Origin: Acidimicrobiaceae bacterium
Lineage (GTDB): Bacteria; Actinomycetota; Acidimicrobiia; Acidimicrobiales; UBA8592
Assembly: GCA_002724825.1 (NCBI GenBank)
Contig: PBPU01000123.1
Coordinates: forward strand, 1-8,356
Length of the DNA: 8,356 bases
Direction of reading: 5' to 3'
Positions 1 to 4,414 of this stretch are shown here, piece by piece. The stretch's first letter is position 1. Every line of letters begins with the position of its first letter. The notes under the pieces are model-generated. The model was given only the letters and a program-made list of their open reading frames with translations. It searched no databases and was not told the DNA's origin. The position numbers and the translations under genes are program-made.

Positions 1-177
1 CGGGTACTTGGTCCCTTGATGAAACAAGCACAAAAGGCTGGTTTAATTGAGCCCGTTGTGTGTGAGTCATGTAAACGTCAAGAGACTCGGTTGTCTCGAC
101 GCAAGAAACGTCATGCTGGTCCGCAGTATTTGTGGCGCACGACTGCTGAATATTATTACGAGTATTGGAAAGAATAA
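1..177 (+). CDS. 3' end of a probable winged-helix DNA-binding phage protein (partial)
   Basis: The frame is open from the window edge and ends with TAA at 175-177, leaving 58 codons. An ATG at 19 could give 52 residues, but no ribosome binding site precedes it, so a gene cut by the left edge is more likely. The fragment reads VLGPLMKQAQKAGLIEP, then CESCKRQE, a basic stretch (RLSRRKKRHAGPQYLWR), and an aromatic end (EYYYEYWKE). The pattern of a short helix, Gly-Leu-Ile-Glu turn, basic linker and H-A-G-P-x-x-L-W strand resembles, from memory, small winged-helix proteins of actinobacterial phages, where a wing ends in RHAGPxRxWR. That identification is inference. The lone C-x2-C is not enough for a zinc site, although its partners could lie upstream. 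It is the first visible member of the + operon and shares one base with the next start. Confidence 0.55.
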   Translation, partial: RVLGPLMKQAQKAGLIEPVVCESCKRQETRLSRRKKRHAGPQYLWRTTAEYYYEYWKE

Positions 178-317
178 TGGAATACTTTTGTATAGACCCA
201 CCCGACGACCCGTATGCAGATTTGAGTGATGAAGAGTATGAAGAAATGCTTGAAGCTAGAGAAAATGCTGAGTCACTTTATTGGGATCGCCGCATTGATG
301 AGGCCCGAGGGAACTGA
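177..317 (+). CDS. small acidic protein, 46 residues, unknown function
   Basis: ATG at 177-179 shares one base with the preceding stop (TAATG), with GGAAAG at 167-172 four bases upstream as a plausible ribosome binding site. The frame ends with TGA at 315-317. The product is strongly acidic: MEYFCIDPPDDPYADL, then repeated Glu/Asp (SDEEYEEMLEARENAESLYWDRRIDEARGN), likely one amphipathic helix after a short disordered start. No catalytic motif or membrane segment is visible. Its place directly ahead of the nuclease gene and its coupling to the upstream frame argue that it is real. Small acidic proteins in phage early operons are often inhibitors or DNA mimics, but nothing here shows that specifically. 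It is not a family I recognise. Confidence 0.6.
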   Translation: MEYFCIDPPDDPYADLSDEEYEEMLEARENAESLYWDRRIDEARGN

Positions 318-331
318 TAGACTGCACGTAG

Positions 332-340
332 AAAGGGAGA
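332..340 (+). promoter_or_regulatory. ribosome binding site of the Cas4-like nuclease gene
   Basis: AAAGGGAGA lies three bases before the ATG at 344 (GGGAG core at 335-339, four bases away). It is a strong purine tract and fixes the start at 344. Confidence 0.7.
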
Positions 341-343
341 ACG

Positions 344-1174
344 ATGCAATACGAAACGGGTCCAGCGGAGCTAGCTCTTCGTGAGCATATAAAGCATCCG
401 CCGAATAAACCAACTGCTGATGGTTCGTTCTTACGGATATCTAATATCACGACGTGTGATAGGAAACAGGTGTTCGATGGGATGGGGGTGCCTCGTATAG
501 AGGCTGGCCCTAATGCCGTAAATGGGTTTGTTGCCAAGGAGATTGGTAACACTATGCACGAGCATGTCCAAGCAGCGTTTAATGAAAAGGTACCTAACTT
601 CGAGTGTGAAGTTGAGGTCAGTATCTCTAACTGTTTAACGTCGGGTCACGCTGATGGTGTTTATCAAGCGTCACATGACATGCCTAGCAGAAGAGAAGGC
701 ACCGTTTTAGAAATAAAAACAATGCGTAATTATGGGTTTAGGAAAGCCCGTAATGAAGGGCCAAAAGAAGAGCACTTGTTTCAGGCTTGTGCATACGCAA
801 TAGCTACTGGCTCAACCAAAATACATCTGGTTTACATATGTACTGATGCTACGCCTAGCCGTTGGAAAGATAGTGCTCGTGCTGGCGACATGGTTGAGTG
901 GTTGTACGACATCCATGATTCGTTCGATGAAAGTGGTACGTCTATTTCCGTAGCTACTACTTACTTTTTGGAGCAGCACGCTCAAATGGCTAAAAACTAT
1001 TTAGTCAATGGGCATATACCAGAAGGTTTACGACTGTATTGGGGCACAGCGGAAGAAATTCCGTGGGAATGTAACTACTGCCCTTACTACGACATATGCG
1101 AACAGCAAGGTGACATAAATATGACAGATGTTATTGATCTAGTAATTAAGGAGACTGATGAGTCAGTTAAGTAA
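344..1174 (+). CDS. PD-(D/E)XK nuclease, Cas4/RecB-like, with probable Fe-S cluster
   Basis: A 276-residue protein with the full RecB-nuclease motif set: H72 in an early helix (MHEH), G-H-A-D-G with D104, L-E-I-K with E123 and K125 as metal-binding and catalytic residues, and Q147-x3-Y151 (motif QxxxY). Cys38 in the N-terminal part plus C243, C246 and C252 near the C-terminus (WECNYCPYYDIC) match the four-cysteine iron-sulfur staple of Cas4 and AddB-type nucleases. The family degrades DNA ends, usually 5'-3' or on single strands. The following gene encodes a single-strand annealing protein and overlaps it by 17 bases, so the likely job is end resection for phage recombination or repair, analogous to the lambda exonuclease-Beta pair. 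No other cas genes are present, so a CRISPR adaptation role is not supported. Fold and motifs are clear; exact polarity is not. Confidence 0.88.
   Translation: MQYETGPAELALREHIKHPPNKPTADGSFLRISNITTCDRKQVFDGMGVPRIEAGPNAVNGFVAKEIGNTMHEHVQAAFNEKVPNFECEVEVSISNCLTSGHADGVYQASHDMPSRREGTVLEIKTMRNYGFRKARNEGPKEEHLFQACAYAIATGSTKIHLVYICTDATPSRWKDSARAGDMVEWLYDIHDSFDESGTSISVATTYFLEQHAQMAKNYLVNGHIPEGLRLYWGTAEEIPWECNYCPYYDICEQQGDINMTDVIDLVIKETDESVK
1148..1153 (+). promoter_or_regulatory. ribosome binding site inside the nuclease gene for the annealing protein
   Basis: AAGGAG sits four bases before ATG 1158, inside the last codons of the nuclease gene, and supports initiation at this overlapping start. Confidence 0.65.
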
Positions 1175-1580
1175 ATTAGCGACGCCATTTTCAGACAGAT
1201 TTGTAGAAACTAAACCGGGTAAATTCGCAGCAGCGTATGTGCCTCACGGAATAGTTACACAGTTTTTGTTAGGGATATTAGGAACTTATGATTTTCATAT
1301 TGATGATGTTGTTAGGGATGCTGATGGTACTGTCACTGGTTGCCTCTGCACTCTTACTGCTGAGATTGATGGACGAACTACCACAATTCAAGAAGTCGGT
1401 GAGTGCGAAAATCCAAACAACTGGAAAACAGATGGAGCACGTTTAAAAGCGTGTGCATCTGATGGAATAAAAAGATGTGCTATGAGAATTGGCCTTGGCT
1501 TACATCTCTGGCATAAACACGACGGGAACTATGTTCTCGCAGACATTCTCAATAAAAGAGAGGAAGAAGAAAGTGAGTGA
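1158..1580 (+). CDS. Rad52/Sak-like single-strand annealing protein
   Basis: A 140-residue protein with the phage Rad52-like signature: an N-terminal FAAAYVPHGIVTQFLLGILG segment (about residues 23-42), a beta region with GCLCTLTAEIDGRTTTIQEVG (61-81), then ENPNNWKTDGARLKACASD (84-102) and the helix GIKRCAMRIGLGLHLW (103-118). The K-x-A-x-S-D-x-x-K-R-x-x-x-x-x-G-x-G-L-x-L-W pattern is what I recognise in Rad52/Rad22 and Sak-type proteins, which form rings on single-stranded DNA and anneal complementary strands. It is shorter than most full Rad52 domains, as phage versions often are. It lies between a Cas4-like nuclease (17-base overlap) and SSB (8-base overlap), the expected partners for resection, coating and annealing. 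The C-terminus is acidic (KREEEESE), possibly for regulating DNA or SSB contacts; that is inference. Confidence 0.8.
   Translation: MSQLSKLATPFSDRFVETKPGKFAAAYVPHGIVTQFLLGILGTYDFHIDDVVRDADGTVTGCLCTLTAEIDGRTTTIQEVGECENPNNWKTDGARLKACASDGIKRCAMRIGLGLHLWHKHDGNYVLADILNKREEEESE
1561..1569 (+). promoter_or_regulatory. ribosome binding site deciding the SSB GTG start
   Basis: AGGAAGAAG is three bases ahead of GTG 1573. It favours this GTG over the ATG at 1489, which lies deep in the previous gene. Confidence 0.6.
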
Positions 1581-1959
1581 AATCACTATTGCAGGAAACT
1601 TAGGTCAACAACCTGAGCTTCGCTATGCACAATCAGGAAAAGCTAATGTGCGACTGTCCGTCGCTGTCACAACAGGCAGAGATGACACTAAGCAAACACA
1701 TTGGTTCGAAGTTAAATGCTGGGACACGCTCGCAGAGCGCATGTCAGAACTGTCTAAAGGCACCCGGGTTATCGTTAAAGGGCGCATGAAAGAAGACAGT
1801 TGGGAAACTAAAGACGGTCAAAAACGTACAAAACTTTGCTTGTACGCTGATGAAGCTGGCCCGTCTTATCGTTGGGAAGAACGTGGTAGTGTTAAGCAAG
1901 ACAATCAAGCTGTGCAAGCAGTTCAAAGGGGGTTCGACTCAGATCAGGAACCGTTTTAA
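1573..1959 (+). CDS. ssb: single-stranded DNA-binding protein
   Basis: From GTG 1573 the protein has 128 residues and starts MSEITIAGNLGQQPELRYAQ, the normal first strand and loop of a bacterial-type SSB OB fold. The OB fold spans about residues 3-97, with aromatic DNA-contact candidates W44, F45 and W50 in HWFEVKCW, and TRVIVKGRMKEDSWETKDGQKRT as the later strands. A short Gln-rich linker leads to the acidic tip FDSDQEPF, the usual docking peptide for SSB partner proteins. The frame is also open from ATG 1489, but the extra 28 residues would overlap the annealing gene by 92 bases and do not belong to the fold. SSB protects single strands made by the neighbouring nuclease and in replication. 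TAA shares a base with the next ATG. Confidence 0.92.
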   Translation: MSEITIAGNLGQQPELRYAQSGKANVRLSVAVTTGRDDTKQTHWFEVKCWDTLAERMSELSKGTRVIVKGRMKEDSWETKDGQKRTKLCLYADEAGPSYRWEERGSVKQDNQAVQAVQRGFDSDQEPF

Positions 1960-2222
1960 TGGAAAGAAACATACTTGTGCCAGTAGTAGGTGAAGATATA
2001 GGGATTTTGTCGATACTGGTACCTAAAGATGTTATTTGCCAAATAGAACAAGAGGCTTTAGAAATACTTGATATGTTCGAGTCTCATCCTGCTGGGCAAG
2101 GAATCTTAGATCCAAATAATAAAATGATGCAGGCAACTTCTTTTGTTGTTCAAAATGCTTTCGGATTTTATTTGGAAAATCATATGAAAGACGAAGACGA
2201 GATCATTCCGCCATATGAGTAA
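1959..2222 (+). CDS. unknown phage protein, 87 residues
   Basis: ATG 1959 shares one base with the SSB stop (TAATG), and AGGAA at 1946-1950 is eight bases upstream. I do not recognise the family. The first 25 residues are hydrophobic and beta-like (MERNILVPVVGEDIGILSILVPKDV), then an acidic helix (QIEQEALEILDMFE), a Gly/Asn turn region (HPAGQGILDPNNK), a probable helix (MMQATSFVVQNAFGFYLENHM) and an acidic, Pro-ended tail. No cysteine pairs, membrane anchor or nuclease motif are visible. It overlaps the next gene by eight bases, so it is translated with SSB and the resolvase; a role as a small accessory to the recombination or replication proteins is possible from context only. Confidence 0.75.
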   Translation: MERNILVPVVGEDIGILSILVPKDVICQIEQEALEILDMFESHPAGQGILDPNNKMMQATSFVVQNAFGFYLENHMKDEDEIIPPYE

Positions 2223-2604
2223 AGCTAAACAGAAGGGGACTGCTTGGGAAACCGAATGCGTTCGGTATCTTCAAAGCTATACCAAGCATGAATTCATGCG
2301 GTTACCCCTTGTCGGAACTAAAGATGTGGGGGACATCCGGTGTCACGACCTACCTGAATTTGTATTCGAATGCAAAAACAGGAAGGATGCCCTCTCATCT
2401 TTATCCGAAATAATGAAAGAAACTGAACAGGAACGCATCAACGCAGACGCTAAGTTTGCTGCTGCATTAGTTAAACGACGAAATTTTGGAACAGGTGGTG
2501 CATATGTTGTCATGGAAATGCACACTTTCGCACAATTGATAAAGGAGAGAATAGATGGGCGACCTAATCAAGTTACCGGAGTCACAAGCCCCAGCTTTTA
2601 CTGA
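2215..2604 (+). CDS. Holliday-junction-resolvase-like (HJC-type) nuclease
   Basis: A 129-residue protein starting MSKAKQKGTAWETECVRYLQ, with E12 in the first helix, KDVGDI giving D37 and D40, and FECKNRK giving E52-x-K54. This E...D...E-x-K order is the restriction-nuclease-like active site of archaeal Hjc and related phage resolvases, which cut four-way junctions with Mg2+. Early Lys residues suit DNA binding. The helix MKETEQERINADAKFAAALVKRR (about 66-88) and GGAYVVMEMHTFAQLI complete the fold. No good ribosome binding site precedes ATG 2215, which overlaps the upstream stop by eight bases, so translational coupling is likely. The last 50 bases overlap the next gene, an unusually long overlap here. 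An alternative is a related VRR-NUC or other PD-(D/E)XK nuclease; the nuclease call is firmer than the junction specificity. Confidence 0.75.
   Translation: MSKAKQKGTAWETECVRYLQSYTKHEFMRLPLVGTKDVGDIRCHDLPEFVFECKNRKDALSSLSEIMKETEQERINADAKFAAALVKRRNFGTGGAYVVMEMHTFAQLIKERIDGRPNQVTGVTSPSFY
2541..2548 (+). promoter_or_regulatory. strong ribosome binding site inside the resolvase gene
   Basis: AAAGGAGA, six bases before ATG 2555, is the best Shine-Dalgarno match in the window. It establishes the start of the following gene despite the 50-base overlap. It is also exactly complementary to TCTCCTTT in the loop of the intergenic hairpin at 3236-3243. Confidence 0.75.
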
Positions 2605-2881
2605 CACAAGAAGCATGTTGAATCTATGGTGGTCTGAACAGACAAGACGGCCAATGACTTCACCTGCAAATATCAAACGTGTCGTAGACCGTGCTATTGA
2701 CAGCGGCTGGACATTAGAAGAATGCTACAAAGCCCTCGAAATAACTTGGGGTTTTACCGAACCTGCATTTGAAGTCGCATTACGTCGTATCAAAGATGAA
2801 GAAGAAGGAAAATACGGCAAAGTCGGAGCACGAATTATTTCGTTAAGAAAAGAAAGAAAAAGGAGACAGCGCAATGACTGA
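2555..2881 (+). CDS. unknown protein with basic C-terminal tail, probable replication accessory
   Basis: A 108-residue protein set by a strong ribosome binding site. After a short variable start (MGDLIKLPESQAPAFTDTRS) there is a helical region with LNLWWSEQTRRPMTSPANIKR (23-42), RVVDRAIDSGWTLEECYKAL (42-61) and EITWGFTEPAFEVALRRIKDEEEGK (62-86), and the end is strongly basic (RKERKRRQR, 98-106), suggesting nucleic-acid contact. The repeated Trp and small helices are reminiscent of compact helicase-loader or replication-initiator subdomains, but I do not recognise a named family. It overlaps the next gene by eight bases, and that gene looks like a helicase loader, so the two are probably made together. 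Function is inferred from context and charge only. Confidence 0.75.
   Translation: MGDLIKLPESQAPAFTDTRSMLNLWWSEQTRRPMTSPANIKRVVDRAIDSGWTLEECYKALEITWGFTEPAFEVALRRIKDEEEGKYGKVGARIISLRKERKRRQRND
2861..2865 (+). promoter_or_regulatory. ribosome binding site of the helicase-loader candidate
   Basis: AGGAG lies eight bases ahead of ATG 2874, within the last codons of the preceding gene. Confidence 0.6.
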
Positions 2882-3194
2882 AGATGACGCTGACGAAATA
2901 TTAATGTTGATGTCGCAAATGTGGTTTTCTAACACAATGCTGCCAGAAGGAACAATAAAAATTTGGCATTCAGCGTTGCTTCAACTAGAAAAACCATTAG
3001 CATTAGAAGCTGTCGAAGACTTAGTGCGAAATAATAGTTATTGGCCTTCGATTGCTGAGTTCAGAACTCATTATTCTTCATTAGTTAAACGAAAAAACAT
3101 GGAGATAAAGCCGATAGAAAGGGAATATCTTCCAAGAGAAGAAAATGTAAAGCGGCTTAGGGCATTAAGAGAGTCGCTTAAATCTAAGGGCTAG
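2874..3194 (+). CDS. helicase-loader-like protein (SPP1 G39P type), last gene of the + replication operon
   Basis: A 106-residue protein. Residues 1-70 read as a three-helix bundle: MTEDDADEILMLMSQMWF, then TIKIWHSALLQLEKPLALEAVEDLVRNNSYWPSIAEFRTHY. The order acidic N-terminus, I/V-x-x-W-H, A-x-x-A-V-x-x-L, then W-P-S-I-A-E-F is the pattern I know from SPP1 G39P and related phage helicase loaders, which deliver the hexameric replicative helicase to the origin. The C-terminal part (71-106) is Lys/Arg/Glu-rich and probably disordered until bound, as in G39P, where the tail contacts the helicase. The helicase itself is not in the window. The match is by pattern, at low sequence similarity, so another small replication protein is possible. 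It ends the operon; the structured intergenic element follows at once. Confidence 0.6.
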   Translation: MTEDDADEILMLMSQMWFSNTMLPEGTIKIWHSALLQLEKPLALEAVEDLVRNNSYWPSIAEFRTHYSSLVKRKNMEIKPIEREYLPREENVKRLRALRESLKSKG

Positions 3195-3278
3195 CCGGAT
3201 TAGTAACCCGGTGATGGGGTGCCGAAGGTCTTTTATCTCCTTTCTTCTTTCGGCACTCCGCCCTAATTATCACCTAGC
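3190..3278 (+). other. structured intergenic element with alternative pairings
   Basis: Beyond the central hairpin (3216-3259), several short complements flank it: GCTAG 3190-3194 with CTAGC 3274-3278, ATTAG 3199-3203 with CTAAT 3263-3267, CCGG 3195-3198 with CCGG 3208-3211, and GGTGAT 3210-3215 with ATCACC 3269-3274. The first two nest around the central stem. The last crosses the ATTAG/CTAAT pair and also competes with the CCGG hairpin, so the RNA could switch between folds or form a pseudoknot. It begins in the last codons of the helicase-loader candidate. These pairings were found by eye; whether it is an RNA element, a DNA cruciform or a processing site is not shown. Confidence 0.4.
3216..3259 (+). 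terminator. 13-bp hairpin with 18-base pyrimidine loop; possible terminator or processing signal
   Basis: GGGGTGCCGAAGG (3216-3228) pairs with CTTTCGGCACTCC (3247-3259): eleven Watson-Crick pairs and two G-U pairs. The loop is 18 bases, all pyrimidine except one A (3235). It follows the end of the + operon by 21 bases, where a terminator would be expected. However, the stem is followed by GCCCTAATTAT on this strand, and there is no U run on either strand, so it is not a standard intrinsic terminator. A transcript-stabilising 3' end, RNase site or regulatory RNA is equally possible. Confidence 0.45.
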
Positions 3279-3279
3279 G

Positions 3280-3288
3280 TGGTAAAAT
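3280..3288 (+). promoter_or_regulatory. candidate extended -10 promoter for the two small genes
   Basis: TGGTAAAAT fits the extended -10 form TGn-TAnnnT, with hexamer TAAAAT at 3283-3288. Initiation would fall near 3294-3296, about 23 bases before ATG 3318. The -35 position (about 3260-3265, GCCCTA) has no consensus match, as is common for extended -10 promoters. It sits just past the hairpin, which fits a new transcript starting here. Confidence 0.4.
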
Positions 3289-3306
3289 AAAAGGGACATC
3301 GTGATT

Positions 3307-3311
3307 GGAGA
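3307..3311 (+). promoter_or_regulatory. ribosome binding site of the first small gene
   Basis: GGAGA is six bases before ATG 3318 and supports it as the start; a second in-frame reading at ATG 3322 is in another frame and does not compete. Confidence 0.6.
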
Positions 3312-3317
3312 AAAGCG

Positions 3318-3488
3318 ATGGATGTAAAAGTACAAAAAGTAGTTGCACGATTGGGAGCAGGTCTTAGTCTCCCGGGGTATGCAGTGATATGTAACAGCCA
3401 GATGCGTGAGTGGTATAGAAGTAAAGAAGAAGCTTTGCGTATGGCTGGCATCATTAAGGATGAAGCGTCTAATCCTGAAGATTACTAA
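3318..3488 (+). CDS. small unknown protein, 56 residues
   Basis: ATG 3318 has a well placed ribosome binding site and follows a promoter candidate. The product is MDVKVQKVVARLGAGLSLPG, then YAVICNSQMREWYRSKEEALRMAGIIKDEASNPEDY. The order of a short strand, YAVI strand, a W-Y-R-S-K-E-E-A-L helix and an acidic end looks like a compact alpha/beta fold; R-S-K-E-E-A-L followed by A is similar to small phage proteins in which a surface strand is followed by a single helix. No catalytic or metal site is visible. It shares one base with the next start (TAATG), so the two small genes form a pair. The family is not recognised. Confidence 0.65.
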   Translation: MDVKVQKVVARLGAGLSLPGYAVICNSQMREWYRSKEEALRMAGIIKDEASNPEDY

Positions 3489-3655
3489 TGTTTGTAGACG
3501 ACCTTGGTCACATTAGATGGGACAAAGGCGACTTCAAAAAACATGGGACGTTAGCTAAATATTTAATCGGTGAATGCCGATGCAAAAAATGCAAAAAACG
3601 TATTCTTGCTAAAGACCCAGAACGTCCTTTAAGAGCTAGGTATAACAGCGATTAA
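3488..3655 (+). CDS. small basic Cys-cluster protein, 55 residues, unknown function
   Basis: ATG 3488 overlaps the preceding TAA by one base and TAA at 3653-3655 ends the frame. The protein reads MFVDDLGHIRWDKGDFKKHG, then TLAKYLIGECRCKKCKKRILAKDPERPLRARYNSD. C30, C32 and C35 form C-x-C-x2-C, with H8 and H19 as possible further ligands, so a small zinc-binding or zinc-knuckle-like site is possible; the cluster sits in a very basic stretch (CRCKKCKKR), suggesting nucleic-acid contact. It is translationally coupled to the gene before it. Its stop overlaps the stop of the opposing exonuclease gene by four bases. Coding is supported by coupling and amino-acid pattern; function is unknown. Confidence 0.65.
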   Translation: MFVDDLGHIRWDKGDFKKHGTLAKYLIGECRCKKCKKRILAKDPERPLRARYNSD

Positions 3656-4407
3656 ACGACCTCAACACGATCACCCGGTAAAGCCAATCTCTCTCTGCAA
3701 TAAGAGCGACAACGAGTGCACTGAAGAGTCTGGTACACCATCGTCCGGGTTCTCCTCTTACCGCGCTTTTGCAGCTTATTGCTGCCGCACGTGGGACACG
3801 CATACGATGTTCCGTCGATCACGTTTTTATTGGGATGATTTGTAGCCCAAGGTCGTAATCGTTCATAGACATCGACAAGTAAATCGACATCTTGTTTTGC
3901 GTATTTCTTCATTAACTTCCACGCTTTTGGATCGCCCTTCATACAACCTTCCCATGTTTGAAATCCACCAGTTACTTCTTTTCCCCCAAGACCTAAATGC
4001 TCGCCCAAATGTCCAAGCCTGTTGCTATTAAACTTGAAATGACGGCGAGCTATTTTCAAAGTGTCTACTGTTTGGTAGTGGCTAGGTGGGCCGAAGTTAT
4101 GGAATACAAATCGTGCGTTAGCTTTCTTAATATCGAAAGCATCTGAGTTATGTCCAATAACTATGTCTGCTTCACCCAATAGTTCCCATAATTTGTGAAC
4201 GACATGGAAATCATTTTCTGGTTCTGTTTCGTACAAATCAAAATCATCTAACGAAACAACTTTTGTAGTCTTTTCTCCCTCCCATTTATAAGAGAAACAA
4301 ATGATGTACCACTCGTTGACGTGTTGGATTACGTCTTGTTGCCATTGACCCCACACATAGCTGAGGTTTGGCGCTGTTTCTATATCAAAAAATAGAGTGT
4401 TAGCCAT
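3652..4407 (-). CDS. DnaQ/RNase-H-like 3'-5' exonuclease with C-terminal zinc ribbon
   Basis: A 251-residue protein. The exonuclease domain (about 1-190) has F-F-D-I-E-T with D8 and E10 (Exo I), I-V-I-G-H-N-S-D-A-F-D with N87 and D92 (Exo II), and Y169-A-K-Q-D173 (Exo III, YxxxD), the DEDDy metal set of DnaQ-like proofreading and YprB-like nucleases. It ends with CPTCGSNKLQKRGK (C204, C207) and LQCTRCRSY (C230, C233), a four-Cys zinc ribbon of the kind seen at the N-terminus of IS1 InsA and other transposase-linked proteins, with a basic bridge (KRGKRRTR). No polymerase domain follows, so it is a stand-alone nuclease. Start ATG 4407 has AGAGGGG two bases ahead, close for a ribosome site. It is last in the virion operon, seven bases after the tail protein gene, rather than with the + strand replication genes. 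Confidence 0.85.
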   Translation of the reverse strand: MANTLFFDIETAPNLSYVWGQWQQDVIQHVNEWYIICFSYKWEGEKTTKVVSLDDFDLYETEPENDFHVVHKLWELLGEADIVIGHNSDAFDIKKANARFVFHNFGPPSHYQTVDTLKIARRHFKFNSNRLGHLGEHLGLGGKEVTGGFQTWEGCMKGDPKAWKLMKKYAKQDVDLLVDVYERLRPWATNHPNKNVIDGTSYACPTCGSNKLQKRGKRRTRTMVYQTLQCTRCRSYCRERLALPGDRVEVV

Positions 4408-4414
4408 ATCCCCT

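Noticed and set aside
47..229. Open + frame of 60 codons at the left edge
   Set aside because: It overlaps the winged-helix fragment and small acidic gene in another frame and has no domain or ribosome site.
256..552. Open - frame of 98 codons
   Set aside because: It lies antisense to the Cas4-like nuclease start, with no ribosome site and low-complexity Cys/Ser/Leu content typical of a shadow.
344..1174. CRISPR adaptation Cas4
   Set aside because: There are no cas1 or cas2 genes and no repeat-spacer array; the annealing-protein context fits phage recombination better.
1489..1572. Longer SSB starting at ATG 1489
   Set aside because: The added 28 residues are outside the OB fold and overlap the annealing gene by 92 bases; GTG 1573 has a ribosome site.
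2343..2676. Two overlapping - frames (2343-2525 and 2467-2676)
   Set aside because: Both are antisense to the resolvase and following gene and show no recognisable features.
3195..3275. tRNA or standard intrinsic terminator in the intergenic region
   Set aside because: No cloverleaf, T-loop or CCA arrangement could be drawn, and neither strand has a U run after the hairpin.
3263..3454. Open - frame of 63 codons over the small-gene cassette
   Set aside because: It is antisense to the 56-residue gene, which has its own ribosome site and coupling; no support for the reverse frame.
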